A stretch of DNA of 64,000 nt from Rhizobium subbaraonis. Lineage in GTDB: Bacteria; Pseudomonadota; Alphaproteobacteria; Rhizobiales; Rhizobiaceae. The position numbers and the translations under genes were made by a program. The stretch's first letter is position 1. Each line of letters begins with the position of its first letter. This document shows, in pieces, positions 1-7,634 of this stretch. Location of the stretch: NCBI RefSeq assembly GCF_900220975.1, contig NZ_OBQD01000011.1:62001-126000 (forward strand). The letters run 5' to 3'. A model generated the notes under the pieces. The model ran no database searches. It saw only the letters and a program-made list of their open reading frames with translations, and was not told where the DNA came from.

Positions 1-159
1 ACGCCGCCGATCAAGATGACGCTGGAGCGTGCGCTTTCCTGGATCCAGGACGACGAACTCGTCGAAGTGACGCCGAAGTCGATCCGCCTGCGCAAGCTGT
101 ATCTCGATCCGAACGACCGCAAGCGATTCGAGAAGTCGCGTACGGCCGGTGCTGCCTGA
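1..159 (+). CDS. typA: GTP-binding protein TypA/BipA, C-terminal end (partial)
   Basis: Only the last 52 codons are in the window; the gene begins upstream. TypA/BipA is a ribosome-associated translational GTPase related to EF-G that helps ribosome assembly and stress adaptation. The visible tail contains the family's typical C-terminal signature, [18 protein letters not shown], followed by a short basic end and a TGA stop. The GTPase domain cannot be checked here. A strong intrinsic terminator 42 bp downstream ends the transcription unit. Confidence 0.9.
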   Translation, partial: TPPIKMTLERALSWIQDDELVEVTPKSIRLRKLYLDPNDRKRFEKSRTAGAA

Positions 160-200
160 TTCGCGCTGAAACTACGCCAGACCATCCCCAAATCGATCGA

Positions 201-229
201 GGCCCCGGTAGAAATGCCGGGGCCTTTTT
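201..229 (+). terminator. Rho-independent terminator after typA
   Basis: A perfect 8-bp GC stem (GGCCCCGG at 201-208 pairing with CCGGGGCC at 217-224) with an 8-nt loop is followed directly by five T residues. It lies just after the typA stop codon and separates typA from the acetyltransferase gene. Confidence 0.9.
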
Positions 230-266
230 CATGTGTGTGCAACCCTGTTACGCCTTGTCGGCAATC

Positions 267-281
267 TTAAAAAAGCGTTAA
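267..281. promoter_or_regulatory. Exact TTAA-N7-TTAA (CtrA-type) site
   Basis: TTAA at 267-270 and TTAA at 278-281 are separated by exactly 7 nt, which is the full consensus for the alphaproteobacterial cell-cycle regulator CtrA. It lies 99 bp upstream of the chosen start of the acetyltransferase gene and 38 bp after the typA terminator, a promoter position. That CtrA binds here is inference from the motif only. Confidence 0.45.
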
Positions 282-379
282 CTTTCCAGGACGCCGCAAG
301 CAAACTTGCCTGTGGGCAAGGGGGTCCCCGGATTCACCCGGGATTCCGGCGGAGTCTGTGCGGGTTTAGAGTCATTTCG

Positions 380-886
380 ATGAAAACACTATCGATCGAT
401 GTGCGGCGCGCCGAGCCGCAGGATGCAGGGGCCATCTCCGAGGCTCACCGCGCGTCCTGGCTCCAGGCCTATGGCGGGATCATCCCGCACAAGCCGCTGA
501 CGCAGATGGTGCAGCGGCGCGACGAGACCTGGTGGCGCAAGGCCACGCGCGGTCCGGCCACGCTTCTGGTGCTGGACGTCGCCGGCGTCGTCGCCGGCTA
601 TGCGACGCTCGGCCTGAACCGCGCCCGCGCCCTGCCGCAGGATGGTGAAATCTACGAGATCTATCTGCGCCCCGAATATCAGGGCATCGGGCTCGGGCGC
701 CTGCTGTTCGGCGAAAGCCGCAGGCTGCTGAAATCGCTCGGCTGCGAGGGGTTCGTTGTCTGGTGCCTCGAAGACAGCCAGCTTGCCAGCAGCTTCTTCC
801 GCTCCGCCGGCGGCGTCGATATCGCCGAGGGCATGGAGAACTTCGCCGAAAAGGAACTCAAGAAAATCGGCTTCATCTTCCGCTGA
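380..886 (+). CDS. GNAT family N-acetyltransferase
   Basis: 168-residue single-domain GNAT enzyme that would transfer an acetyl group from acetyl-CoA to an amine; the substrate is unknown. The acetyl-CoA pyrophosphate-binding loop is visible as QGIGLG within EIYLRPEYQGIGLGRLLFGE, followed by the usual helix and a C-terminal beta strand region (CLEDSQLASSFFRSAGG). The ATG at 380 was chosen because the protein then begins right before the first GNAT strand; the reading frame is open back to 233 but that extension looks non-coding. The gene stands alone between the typA terminator and the cytochrome c gene, with an exact TTAA-N7-TTAA site upstream. Confidence 0.85.
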   Translation: MKTLSIDVRRAEPQDAGAISEAHRASWLQAYGGIIPHKPLTQMVQRRDETWWRKATRGPATLLVLDVAGVVAGYATLGLNRARALPQDGEIYEIYLRPEYQGIGLGRLLFGESRRLLKSLGCEGFVVWCLEDSQLASSFFRSAGGVDIAEGMENFAEKELKKIGFIFR

Positions 887-1164
887 GCCTCGCTCGCACA
901 CGGCGAAACGGGATCCGCCACAGCGCTCCATCCTGTTGTTGTTCGCGATAGCAGACGCAGGGCCGTTTCGTTCTGGCAAGAGTGTCCATGCGGCATCCTC
1001 CGAATGCGGTAGATTGACTTCTTCGCTGCCGGCCTTACCTGAATAGGTGTCGCGCGCGTCGCCATCTGGTTGGCGCGGAGTTCGTGGCGGGGGCTGCCGG
1101 CGACGGTGGGTTCGTGCATCGGCGTCCAGGCTCTCTGGCAACCTCCAGGGAGGAGAAGCTTGCC

Positions 1165-1545
1165 ATGCGTCGTGTGCTTTTGTCGTTTGCCATTTGTCTT
1201 GGCGCCAACCTGCCTTCGAATGCGCAGGAGGGCGACGCGGCCGCGGGCGCCATCGTCTTCAAGAAGTGCGCGATATGCCACGCCGCAGATACCGATACCA
1301 ACAAGGTCGGCCCATCGCTTCAAGGGGTGATCGGACGTGCTGCCGGGACACATCCGGATTTCAAGTATTCGGCCGCGATGGTGGATGCGGGCAAGGGCGG
1401 CCTGGTCTGGGACGAGGCGACATTGCGCGACTATCTCCACAATCCGAAGGCCAAGCTGAAGGGCACGAAGATGGTGTTTGCGGGGCTGAAGGACGATACG
1501 GACATATCCAACCTGCTCGCCTATCTGAAGCAGTATTCGCCGTGA
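1165..1545 (+). CDS. Secreted class I cytochrome c
   Basis: 126-residue periplasmic monohaem cytochrome c. A short Sec signal peptide (about residues 1-20, ending SNA) is followed by the haem-binding CAICH (Cys35, Cys38, His39) and a likely axial Met103 in GTKMVFAG; KVGPSL and the C-terminal NLLAYLKQYS helix are typical of the c2/c550 class. The ATG at 1165 is preceded by AGGAG at 1151. It lies 140 bp before the oxidase subunit II gene, so it is probably the electron donor to that oxidase, or at least co-expressed with it. The donor role is inference from position. Confidence 0.9.
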   Translation: MRRVLLSFAICLGANLPSNAQEGDAAAGAIVFKKCAICHAADTDTNKVGPSLQGVIGRAAGTHPDFKYSAAMVDAGKGGLVWDEATLRDYLHNPKAKLKGTKMVFAGLKDDTDISNLLAYLKQYSP

Positions 1546-1685
1546 GGGCTGGTCCGGCAACGGGCCCGCGCGCCGCGAACGCCAACCTGTAATTGCTTGT
1601 GTTTTTCGTTCGTGAGATAATTCACATGTAACAGGGTTGAGATTGCAGCTTCATGTCCACGGCCGACAGGGCGGGAGGGACGGAA

Positions 1686-2537
1686 ATGGCAGTCGTACTG
1701 GTGCTTGTTGCGATCGCGGTCGGCTCGGTGCTGTTTCACATCCTGAGCCCATGGTGGTGGACTCCGATCGCGTCAAACTGGAGCTATATCGACCACACGC
1801 TCGTCATCACCTTCTGGATCACCGGGGCGGTGTTCGTCGCCGTCGTGCTTTTCCTTGCCTATTGCGTCTGGCGCTTCCGTCATGATCCCGGCCGCCGGGC
1901 CGCCTACGAGCCGGAAAACCGCCGGCTGGAGGGCGGGCTTGCCGCAGGTACGGCGCTCGGCGTCGTGGTCATGCTCGCGCCGGGACTGTTCGTTTGGCAC
2001 CAGTTCATCACCGTCCCGCCCGGTGCCGCACAAGTCGAAGTAGTCGGCCAGCAGTGGCTGTGGAGCTTCCGCCTGCCGGGCGCGGATGGCAAACTCGGAC
2101 GGGCGGAGACGCGTGACGTCTCGCCGGACAATGCGCTCGGGATAGACAAGGCTGATGCCAGCGCTCTGGATGATATCGTCATCGAGGGAGGAGAGCTGCA
2201 TCTACCGGTCGGCAAGCCTGTCAAGGTGCTGCTGCGCTCCATCGACGTTCTCCATAATTTCTACGTGCCGGAATTTCGGGCCAAGATGGACATGATCCCC
2301 GGCATGGTCACCTATTTCTGGCTGACACCGACGCGCACCGGGACGTTCGATGTTCTTTGTGCGGAGCTCTGCGGTGTGGGTCATTCGGTAATGCGCGGCA
2401 CGGTGGTCGTAGACACCGAAGCGGACTACCAGGTCTGGCTCTCTGAACAGCCGACATTCACGCAACTACAGGCGCAGGCCGAGCCGGAAGGGCTGCCGGT
2501 GCCGGCCGAGATGGCACAAGCTCCGGGAGAGCGATGA
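1686..2537 (+). CDS. coxM: Cytochrome c oxidase subunit II (CoxM type)
   Basis: Subunit II of a heme-copper oxidase, carrying the periplasmic CuA centre that receives electrons from cytochrome c. Two N-terminal membrane segments are followed by a cupredoxin domain. CuA ligands are all present: His190 in VLHNFYVPEF and Cys225, Cys229, His233 and Met236 in CAELCGVGHSVM; the aromatic entry patch GQQWLWSF is around residues 121-128. The ATG at 1686 has a good GGGAGGGA ribosome-binding site; an in-frame ATG at 1653 would add 11 residues but lacks one. First gene of a coxMNOP-like operon; unlike many subunit II proteins there is no fused cytochrome c domain, which fits the separate cytochrome gene just upstream. 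Confidence 0.92.
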   Translation: MAVVLVLVAIAVGSVLFHILSPWWWTPIASNWSYIDHTLVITFWITGAVFVAVVLFLAYCVWRFRHDPGRRAAYEPENRRLEGGLAAGTALGVVVMLAPGLFVWHQFITVPPGAAQVEVVGQQWLWSFRLPGADGKLGRAETRDVSPDNALGIDKADASALDDIVIEGGELHLPVGKPVKVLLRSIDVLHNFYVPEFRAKMDMIPGMVTYFWLTPTRTGTFDVLCAELCGVGHSVMRGTVVVDTEADYQVWLSEQPTFTQLQAQAEPEGLPVPAEMAQAPGER

Positions 2538-2576
2538 GCACCGGGCAGGCTGGGCATTGCCCGGCAGGAGGAGAAC

Positions 2577-4355
2577 ATGGTCGATGCCAGCCACGACGGA
2601 AACGACCTCATAACGCCGGCAGCAGTCGAGGACGTGGAGCTCTATCATCCGCATAGCTGGTGGACGCGCTACGTCTTCAGCCAGGATGCGAAGGTCATCG
2701 CCATCCAGTATGCCTGCACGGCGATCGCGATCGGGCTGGTGGCGCTGGTGCTCTCCTGGCTGATGCGCATCCAGCTCGCCTTCCCCGGCGTTCTGCCGTT
2801 CATCGATGCCGACCGCTACTACCAGTTCATCACCATGCACGGCATGATCATGGTGATCTACCTGCTGACGGCACTCTTTCTCGGCGGATTCGGCAACTAC
2901 CTGATTCCGTTGATGGTCGGCGCGCGGGACATGGTGTTTCCCTATGCGAATATGCTGAGCTACTGGCTCTATCTGCTGGCGGTGGTCGTTCTCGTTGCGA
3001 GCTTCTTCACCCCGGGCGGCCCGACGGGTGCCGGCTGGACGCTCTATCCACCGCAGGCGATCCTCGCCAATACCCCCGGCGGGCAGCAATGGGGCATCAT
3101 CCTCATGCTCGTCTCGTTGATCATCTTCGTGATCGGCTTCACGATGGGCGGGCTGAACTACGTGGTCACGGTGCTGCAGGGGCGCACACGCGGCATGACG
3201 CTGATGCGCCTGCCACTGACCGTCTGGGGCATCTTCACCGCCACGGTCATGGCGCTGCTGGCCTTCCCTGCGTTGTTCGTCGCCTGCGTGATGATGCTGT
3301 TCGACCGGCTAGCCGGCACCAGCTTCTTCATGCCGGCCATCGTGGAGATGGGCGAACAGCTCAAGCACGGTGGCGGCAGCCCCATCATGTTCCAGCATCT
3401 GTTCTGGTTCTTCGGCCATCCGGAGGTCTATATCGTCGCGCTGCCGGCTTTCGGCATCGTCTCCGACCTGATCTCGACGCATGCGCGCAAGAATATTTTC
3501 GGCTACCGGATGATGGTCTGGGCGATCGTCATCATCGGCGCTCTCTCCTTCGTCGTGTGGGCGCACCACATGTATGTCAGCGGCATGAACCCGTACTTCG
3601 GCTTCTTCTTCGCCACCACGACCCTGATCATCGCGGTGCCGACGGCGATCAAGGTCTATAACTGGGCGCTGACGCTCTGGCGCGGAAACATCCATCTCAC
3701 CTTGCCGATGCTGTTTTCGCTCGCCTTCATCGTCACCTTCGTCAACGGCGGGCTGACGGGTCTCTTCCTCGGCAACGTCGTCGTCGACGTGCCGCTGTCC
3801 GACACCATGTTCGTCGTCGCGCATTTCCACATGGTGATGGGCGTGGCGCCGATCCTCGTCATCTTCGGGGCGATCTACCACTGGTATCCGAAGGTCACCG
3901 GGCGGATGCTGAACGAGGCCATGGGGCAGTTGCATTTCTGGATTACATTCCTCGGCGCCTATCTGATCTTCTTCCCGATGCACTATGTCGGGCTCGTCGG
4001 CGTGCCGCGCCGCTACTACGAGATCGGCGAGACGAGCTTCGTGCCCGCCTCGGTACACGACCTGAACGTGTTCATCACGGTCGTGGCGCTGATCGTCGGG
4101 GCGGCGCAGATGATGTTTCTGTTCAACCTGGTCTGGAGTCTCAGGCACGGGCGCGAGGCCGGCGGAAATCCGTGGCGGGCAACGACGCTGGAATGGCAGA
4201 CACCGCAAACGCCGCCCGTGCACGGCAACTGGGGCAAGGAACTGCCGATCGTCTATCGCTGGGCCTACGATTATAGCGTGCCGGGCGCTGCGGAGGATTT
4301 CATCCCGCAGAACCAGCCTGGAACGCTCGGCGTCACACGGGAGGCGGTCGCATGA
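2577..4355 (+). CDS. coxN: Cytochrome c oxidase subunit I (CoxN type)
   Basis: 592-residue catalytic subunit of an aa3-like oxidase in the inner membrane; it reduces O2 to water and pumps protons. The haem and CuB ligands are visible: His88 (TMHG), HPEVY at 281-285, His330-His331, and His416/His418 (AHFH). It is an A1-type enzyme: D-channel Asp118 and Asn125 are in the GARDMVFP region, Glu283 is in HPEVY, and the K-channel Lys359 is in VPTAIKVY. Twelve or more hydrophobic segments cover the chain. It overlaps the next gene by ATGA. The N-terminal 25-35 residues are hydrophilic. Assigned to the coxN branch because of the II-I-III-III gene order. Confidence 0.95.
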   Translation: MVDASHDGNDLITPAAVEDVELYHPHSWWTRYVFSQDAKVIAIQYACTAIAIGLVALVLSWLMRIQLAFPGVLPFIDADRYYQFITMHGMIMVIYLLTALFLGGFGNYLIPLMVGARDMVFPYANMLSYWLYLLAVVVLVASFFTPGGPTGAGWTLYPPQAILANTPGGQQWGIILMLVSLIIFVIGFTMGGLNYVVTVLQGRTRGMTLMRLPLTVWGIFTATVMALLAFPALFVACVMMLFDRLAGTSFFMPAIVEMGEQLKHGGGSPIMFQHLFWFFGHPEVYIVALPAFGIVSDLISTHARKNIFGYRMMVWAIVIIGALSFVVWAHHMYVSGMNPYFGFFFATTTLIIAVPTAIKVYNWALTLWRGNIHLTLPMLFSLAFIVTFVNGGLTGLFLGNVVVDVPLSDTMFVVAHFHMVMGVAPILVIFGAIYHWYPKVTGRMLNEAMGQLHFWITFLGAYLIFFPMHYVGLVGVPRRYYEIGETSFVPASVHDLNVFITVVALIVGAAQMMFLFNLVWSLRHGREAGGNPWRATTLEWQTPQTPPVHGNWGKELPIVYRWAYDYSVPGAAEDFIPQNQPGTLGVTREAVA

Positions 4356-5071
4356 GCGCCATGATCCTCTTTCTCGCCGTCATCGCCGCGATCATCGCAT
4401 GGTGGCTGGCAGGGCAGGGGCTGATGGCCAAGCCGTGGCTCGAGGTCGGAAGTGTCGGGGCCGCAGGCATGGGGGACGGTGACGCTGGCGGATCGCGCCT
4501 GCCGGCGCAGAAGATCGGCCTTGGCGTGTTTCTCGCCGTGGTCGGCGCGCTTTTCACGCTCTTCATCAGCGCCTATCTGATGCGCGTCAGCACGCAGGAC
4601 TGGTGGACGACACCGGTGCCCCGGCTGCTTTACCTCAATACCGGCGTCCTTTTCGCCAGCAGCCTCTGCCTTCACTGGGCTGCGATACAGGCTGCGCGCG
4701 GCCAGCTCGACGGGTTGCGGACGGCGCTTCTCGCCGGTCTTGCGACCGCACTCGCCTTCGTGACCGGGCAGGTTTTCGCCTGGCGTCAACTGGTGACGGC
4801 CGGCTACACGCTGAGTGACGACGCGGCGACCAGCTTCTTCTATGTGATCAGCGGCCTGCACGGCCTGCATATCCTGGGCGGAATGATCGCGCTCGCCCGC
4901 ACGGCGCGGCTCGCTGGCAGGCAAGACGCCGTCTCTCCCCGTCTTCGGCTCGGTGTGGAGCTTTGCGCCGTCTACTGGCATTTCATGCTTGCCATATGGC
5001 TGGTGCTTCTGGCGCTGTTTGCCGGCTGGGCCGGCAGCGTCGTTGAATTCTGCCGCCAACTGATCGCGTGA
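4352..5071 (+). CDS. coxO: Cytochrome c oxidase subunit III-like protein (CoxO type)
   Basis: 239-residue membrane protein of the subunit III family, one of two such genes in this operon. Features of the family include the FFYVISGLHGLHILGG segment and the C-terminal YWHFMLAIWLVLLALF helix. An extra N-terminal hydrophobic helix (MILFLAVIAAIIAWWLAG) is followed by a Gly-rich loop before the core begins near residue 55. Its start codon overlaps the coxN stop (ATGA), indicating translational coupling. Subunit III stabilises subunit I and protects it from turnover inactivation; why two copies are kept is unknown, although the Bradyrhizobium coxMNOP operon has the same arrangement. Confidence 0.85.
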   Translation: MSAMILFLAVIAAIIAWWLAGQGLMAKPWLEVGSVGAAGMGDGDAGGSRLPAQKIGLGVFLAVVGALFTLFISAYLMRVSTQDWWTTPVPRLLYLNTGVLFASSLCLHWAAIQAARGQLDGLRTALLAGLATALAFVTGQVFAWRQLVTAGYTLSDDAATSFFYVISGLHGLHILGGMIALARTARLAGRQDAVSPRLRLGVELCAVYWHFMLAIWLVLLALFAGWAGSVVEFCRQLIA

Positions 5072-5083
5072 GGAGAGAAGGCG

Positions 5084-5830
5084 ATGGCCGAGAGCGTGCA
5101 AACCCCTGTCTCACAGCCGCACTCGCAGGCGCACTCGGGGGCGTATCGCCAGCCTGGCGGAATGCGCGGCTTCGTATCCGACTGGGCCTCCGACCAGCAG
5201 GCGTTCAAGAACGTCTCCTGGGGCAAGGCGATGATGTGGATCTTCCTCCTCAGCGACACATTCATCTTCGGCTGCTTCCTGATCGCCTACATGACCGCGC
5301 GCATGTCGACCACGGTGCCGTGGCCCAACCCCAGCGAGGTCTTCGCGCTGACGATCGCCGGTCATGAAATTCCGCTGATCCTGATCGCCATCATGACCTT
5401 CGTGCTGATCACCTCCAGCGGCACGATGGCGATGGCAGTCAACTTCGGCTACCGCCACGAACGACGGAAAACAGCGCTGCTGATGGTCCTGACCGCGATC
5501 CTCGGTGCCGCCTTCGTCGGCATGCAGGCCTTCGAATGGACGAAGCTGATCCATGAAGGCGTGCGGCCTTGGGACAACCCGTGGGGGGCGGCCCAGTTCG
5601 GCTCGTCCTTCTTCATGATCACCGGCTTTCACGGCACACACGTCACGATCGGTGTGATCTTCCTGTTCATCGTCGCCCGCAAGGTCTGGCGCGGCGACTT
5701 CGACACGGGCAAGCGAGGCTTTTTCACGAGCCGAAAGGGGCGCTACGAAGTCGTCGAGATCATGGGACTCTACTGGCACTTCGTCGATCTCGTCTGGGTG
5801 TTCATCTTCGCATTTTTCTATCTGTGGTGA
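5084..5830 (+). CDS. coxP: Cytochrome c oxidase subunit III (CoxP type)
   Basis: 248-residue subunit III with a His/Gln-rich soluble N-terminus (about residues 1-45) and five to six membrane helices. The family hallmarks FFMITGFHGTHVTIG and EIMGLYWHFVDLVWVFIF near the C-terminus are clear, and are closer to standard subunit III than those of the preceding gene. A GAGGAGAGAAGG ribosome-binding site lies in the 12-bp gap after coxO. Fourth gene of the oxidase operon. Confidence 0.9.
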   Translation: MAESVQTPVSQPHSQAHSGAYRQPGGMRGFVSDWASDQQAFKNVSWGKAMMWIFLLSDTFIFGCFLIAYMTARMSTTVPWPNPSEVFALTIAGHEIPLILIAIMTFVLITSSGTMAMAVNFGYRHERRKTALLMVLTAILGAAFVGMQAFEWTKLIHEGVRPWDNPWGAAQFGSSFFMITGFHGTHVTIGVIFLFIVARKVWRGDFDTGKRGFFTSRKGRYEVVEIMGLYWHFVDLVWVFIFAFFYLW

Positions 5831-5839
5831 GGCAGTGCA

Positions 5840-6217
5840 ATGGCACAGGCAACCGTCGATACCTCCGCACACGTCCAGGCTCCGGCCACTGTGCCGGCCG
5901 AGCATCAGCAGCATCCGATCAAGCTCTATCTGGTCGTATGGGGGCTGCTGTTCGTCCTCAGCGTCTGCTCCTACCTCGTCGACTATATCGGTCTGCAGGG
6001 TTATCTGCGGTGGTCGCTGATCGTCATCTTCATGCTGTTGAAGGCAGGTCTCATCGTCGCGGTGTTCATGCACATGGCCTGGGAGCGGCTGGCCCTGATC
6101 TATGCGATCCTGCTGCCCCCGATAGCCGTGCTCGTCTTCGTGGCGCTGATGGCGCCCGAGGCGCACTACACCATGCTGACCCGGCTTGAATTCTTCGGTG
6201 CAGCGCCTGGCAATTGA
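5840..6217 (+). CDS. Cytochrome c oxidase subunit IV-like membrane protein
   Basis: 125-residue protein of the prokaryotic cytochrome oxidase subunit IV family, with three predicted membrane helices (about residues 30-46, 55-73 and 80-102) after a 25-residue soluble N-terminus. The segment [13 protein letters not shown] is typical of the family (KA.LIVxxFMHL). It follows coxP by 9 bp and closes the operon. The subunit is thought to help insert or hold CuB and to stabilise the complex. No oxidase assembly genes (haem O synthase, Cox11, Sco) are in this window. Confidence 0.85.
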   Translation: MAQATVDTSAHVQAPATVPAEHQQHPIKLYLVVWGLLFVLSVCSYLVDYIGLQGYLRWSLIVIFMLLKAGLIVAVFMHMAWERLALIYAILLPPIAVLVFVALMAPEAHYTMLTRLEFFGAAPGN

Positions 6218-6333
6218 GGCGGCAGCCGTCTCGAACCTGCCACGCCGGGCCCACCGCTACCAATGGCTTGTTGCGTTGCAGCGGGTTTCGCTTTACGAAG
6301 CCGCGGAATTCCACTGCACTTAACGGAGCCCTC

Positions 6334-6867
6334 ATGCGCATCGATGCAATCTCCATTGGCAAGAACCCGCCGAACGACGTCAACGTCATCGTCGAGGTTC
6401 CTGTCGGCGGCCATCCGATCAAGTACGAAATGGACAAGGATGCCGGCACGCTCGTCGTGGATCGCTTCCTCTACACCCCGATGACCTATCCGGGGAATTA
6501 CGGTTTCATTCCGCACACGCTGTCCGAAGACGGCGATCCGGCCGACGTGCTGATCGCCTCGACCCGTCCGCTGGTGCCGGGCTGCGTCATCAACGTCCGC
6601 CCGATCGGCGTTCTGCTGATGGAAGACAATTCCGGCAAGGACGAGAAGATCATCGCCGTTCCCTCGTCGCACCTGACGCTGCGCTACGAGAAAGTGAAGG
6701 AATACACCGATCTGCCGGAAATCACGTTGAAGCAGATCGAGCACTTCTTCGAGCACTACAAGGACCTCGAGCCCGGCAAGTGGGTGAAGATCTATGGTTG
6801 GAAGGATGCTGCGACCGCAGGCAAGCTCATCGAGGAAGCGATCGAGCGCGCCAAGGCTGCAAAGTAA
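6334..6867 (+). CDS. ppa: Inorganic pyrophosphatase (family I)
   Basis: 177-residue soluble family I pyrophosphatase that hydrolyses pyrophosphate to two phosphates and so drives biosynthetic reactions. Visible signatures are [16 protein letters not shown], the YPGNYGFIP motif, and the metal-binding DGDPADVLI with its Asp residues; length matches the roughly 175-residue bacterial hexameric type. The start at 6334 follows ACGGAG and begins [13 protein letters not shown] as in other alphaproteobacteria; a longer frame back to 6214 overlaps the oxidase gene and was rejected. It converges with the DUF167 gene downstream. Confidence 0.97.
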   Translation: MRIDAISIGKNPPNDVNVIVEVPVGGHPIKYEMDKDAGTLVVDRFLYTPMTYPGNYGFIPHTLSEDGDPADVLIASTRPLVPGCVINVRPIGVLLMEDNSGKDEKIIAVPSSHLTLRYEKVKEYTDLPEITLKQIEHFFEHYKDLEPGKWVKIYGWKDAATAGKLIEEAIERAKAAK

Positions 6868-6893
6868 GCCGGCACACGGCCGCTGCCTTTATT

Positions 6894-7190
6894 TCAGAGG
6901 CCAAGCCTCTTGACGATATCCTCCGGATCGCCCTCGATCCGGAGGATTTTCTTTCGTTGTGTGTCGCCGCTGAGGATCGACACGTTCGACTTCGCCACGC
7001 CGGCAGATTTCGCGATGAGCGCGATCAGAGCCTTGTTCGCAAGCCCTTTCTCCGGTGCCGCGCGGACGCGCATCTTTAAATGACGCTCTCCCGCGGCATC
7101 CGTTTCGACGCCGTCAATGCCATCGCGGCGGCCGTTCGGCGTCAGGCGAACAGTCAGGCTGATGTGGTGTTCATGCCGCCGATAGGGCAA
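6894..7190 (-). CDS. DUF167/YggU family protein
   Basis: 98-residue small conserved protein of the DUF167 (YggU) family. Recognisable elements are RLTPNGRRDGIDG near the N-terminus and the VRAAPEKGLANKALIALIAK core, followed by VSILSGDTQRKKILRI. No biochemical function is established for the family. It sits 7 bp downstream of the YggT gene on the same strand, a pairing seen in many proteobacteria, so the two are likely co-transcribed. Confidence 0.88.
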   Translation of the reverse strand: MPYRRHEHHISLTVRLTPNGRRDGIDGVETDAAGERHLKMRVRAAPEKGLANKALIALIAKSAGVAKSNVSILSGDTQRKKILRIEGDPEDIVKRLGL

Positions 7191-7197
7191 CGGCGGG

Positions 7198-7494
7198 TCA
7201 AAGGCCCAGCAGTGCCGGCGCGAGAACGCTGCGGATGATCTGCTCCAGGAAGAACAGGATAATCAGCACCACGATCGGCGAAAGATCCACGCCGCCGAAG
7301 TCCGGCAGGAAGCGACGGATCGGGCGATAGAGCGGCTCGGTCAGGTTGTAGAGCGCGCGGCCGATCGAGGCGATCACCTGGTTGTTGGTGTTGATCACGT
7401 TGAAGGCATAGAGCCAGGAAAAAATGGCCGATGCGATGATGATGAACCACGCGATGCTGATGATGAACAGCAGGGTGTTGATGATCGCAATCAT
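7198..7494 (-). CDS. YggT family integral membrane protein
   Basis: 98-residue inner-membrane protein of the YggT family, with two hydrophobic segments (about residues 2-26 and 70-95) around the conserved TEPLYRPIRRFLPDFGGVDL loop. Family members have been linked to cell division site placement, osmotic tolerance and K+ handling, but a precise role is not settled. The start at 7494 (MIAIINT) was chosen because the protein then begins with its first membrane helix; the frame extends to 7581 with no membrane-like sequence. Upstream gene of the YggT-DUF167 pair. Confidence 0.85.
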   Translation of the reverse strand: MIAIINTLLFIISIAWFIIIASAIFSWLYAFNVINTNNQVIASIGRALYNLTEPLYRPIRRFLPDFGGVDLSPIVVLIILFFLEQIIRSVLAPALLGL

Positions 7495-7634
7495 ATTGGT
7501 CTCGTTGTCTCCGGTTACTTGCGTCCACATGTAGCCATTGGTCGCCTCGCCAGCAAGTGGGCCCTGTTGCTGCTCCCGCAAACATGTTTAATGCGCGGCA
7601 TCGCGTTCGTCCGCAGAGATGAAAGTCAAGCCGC

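Noticed and set aside
1560-1685. FixK/FNR box before the oxidase operon
   Set aside because: I found no TTGAT-N4-ATCAA sequence upstream of the cytochrome c or coxM genes, so low-oxygen control is not supported by the sequence.
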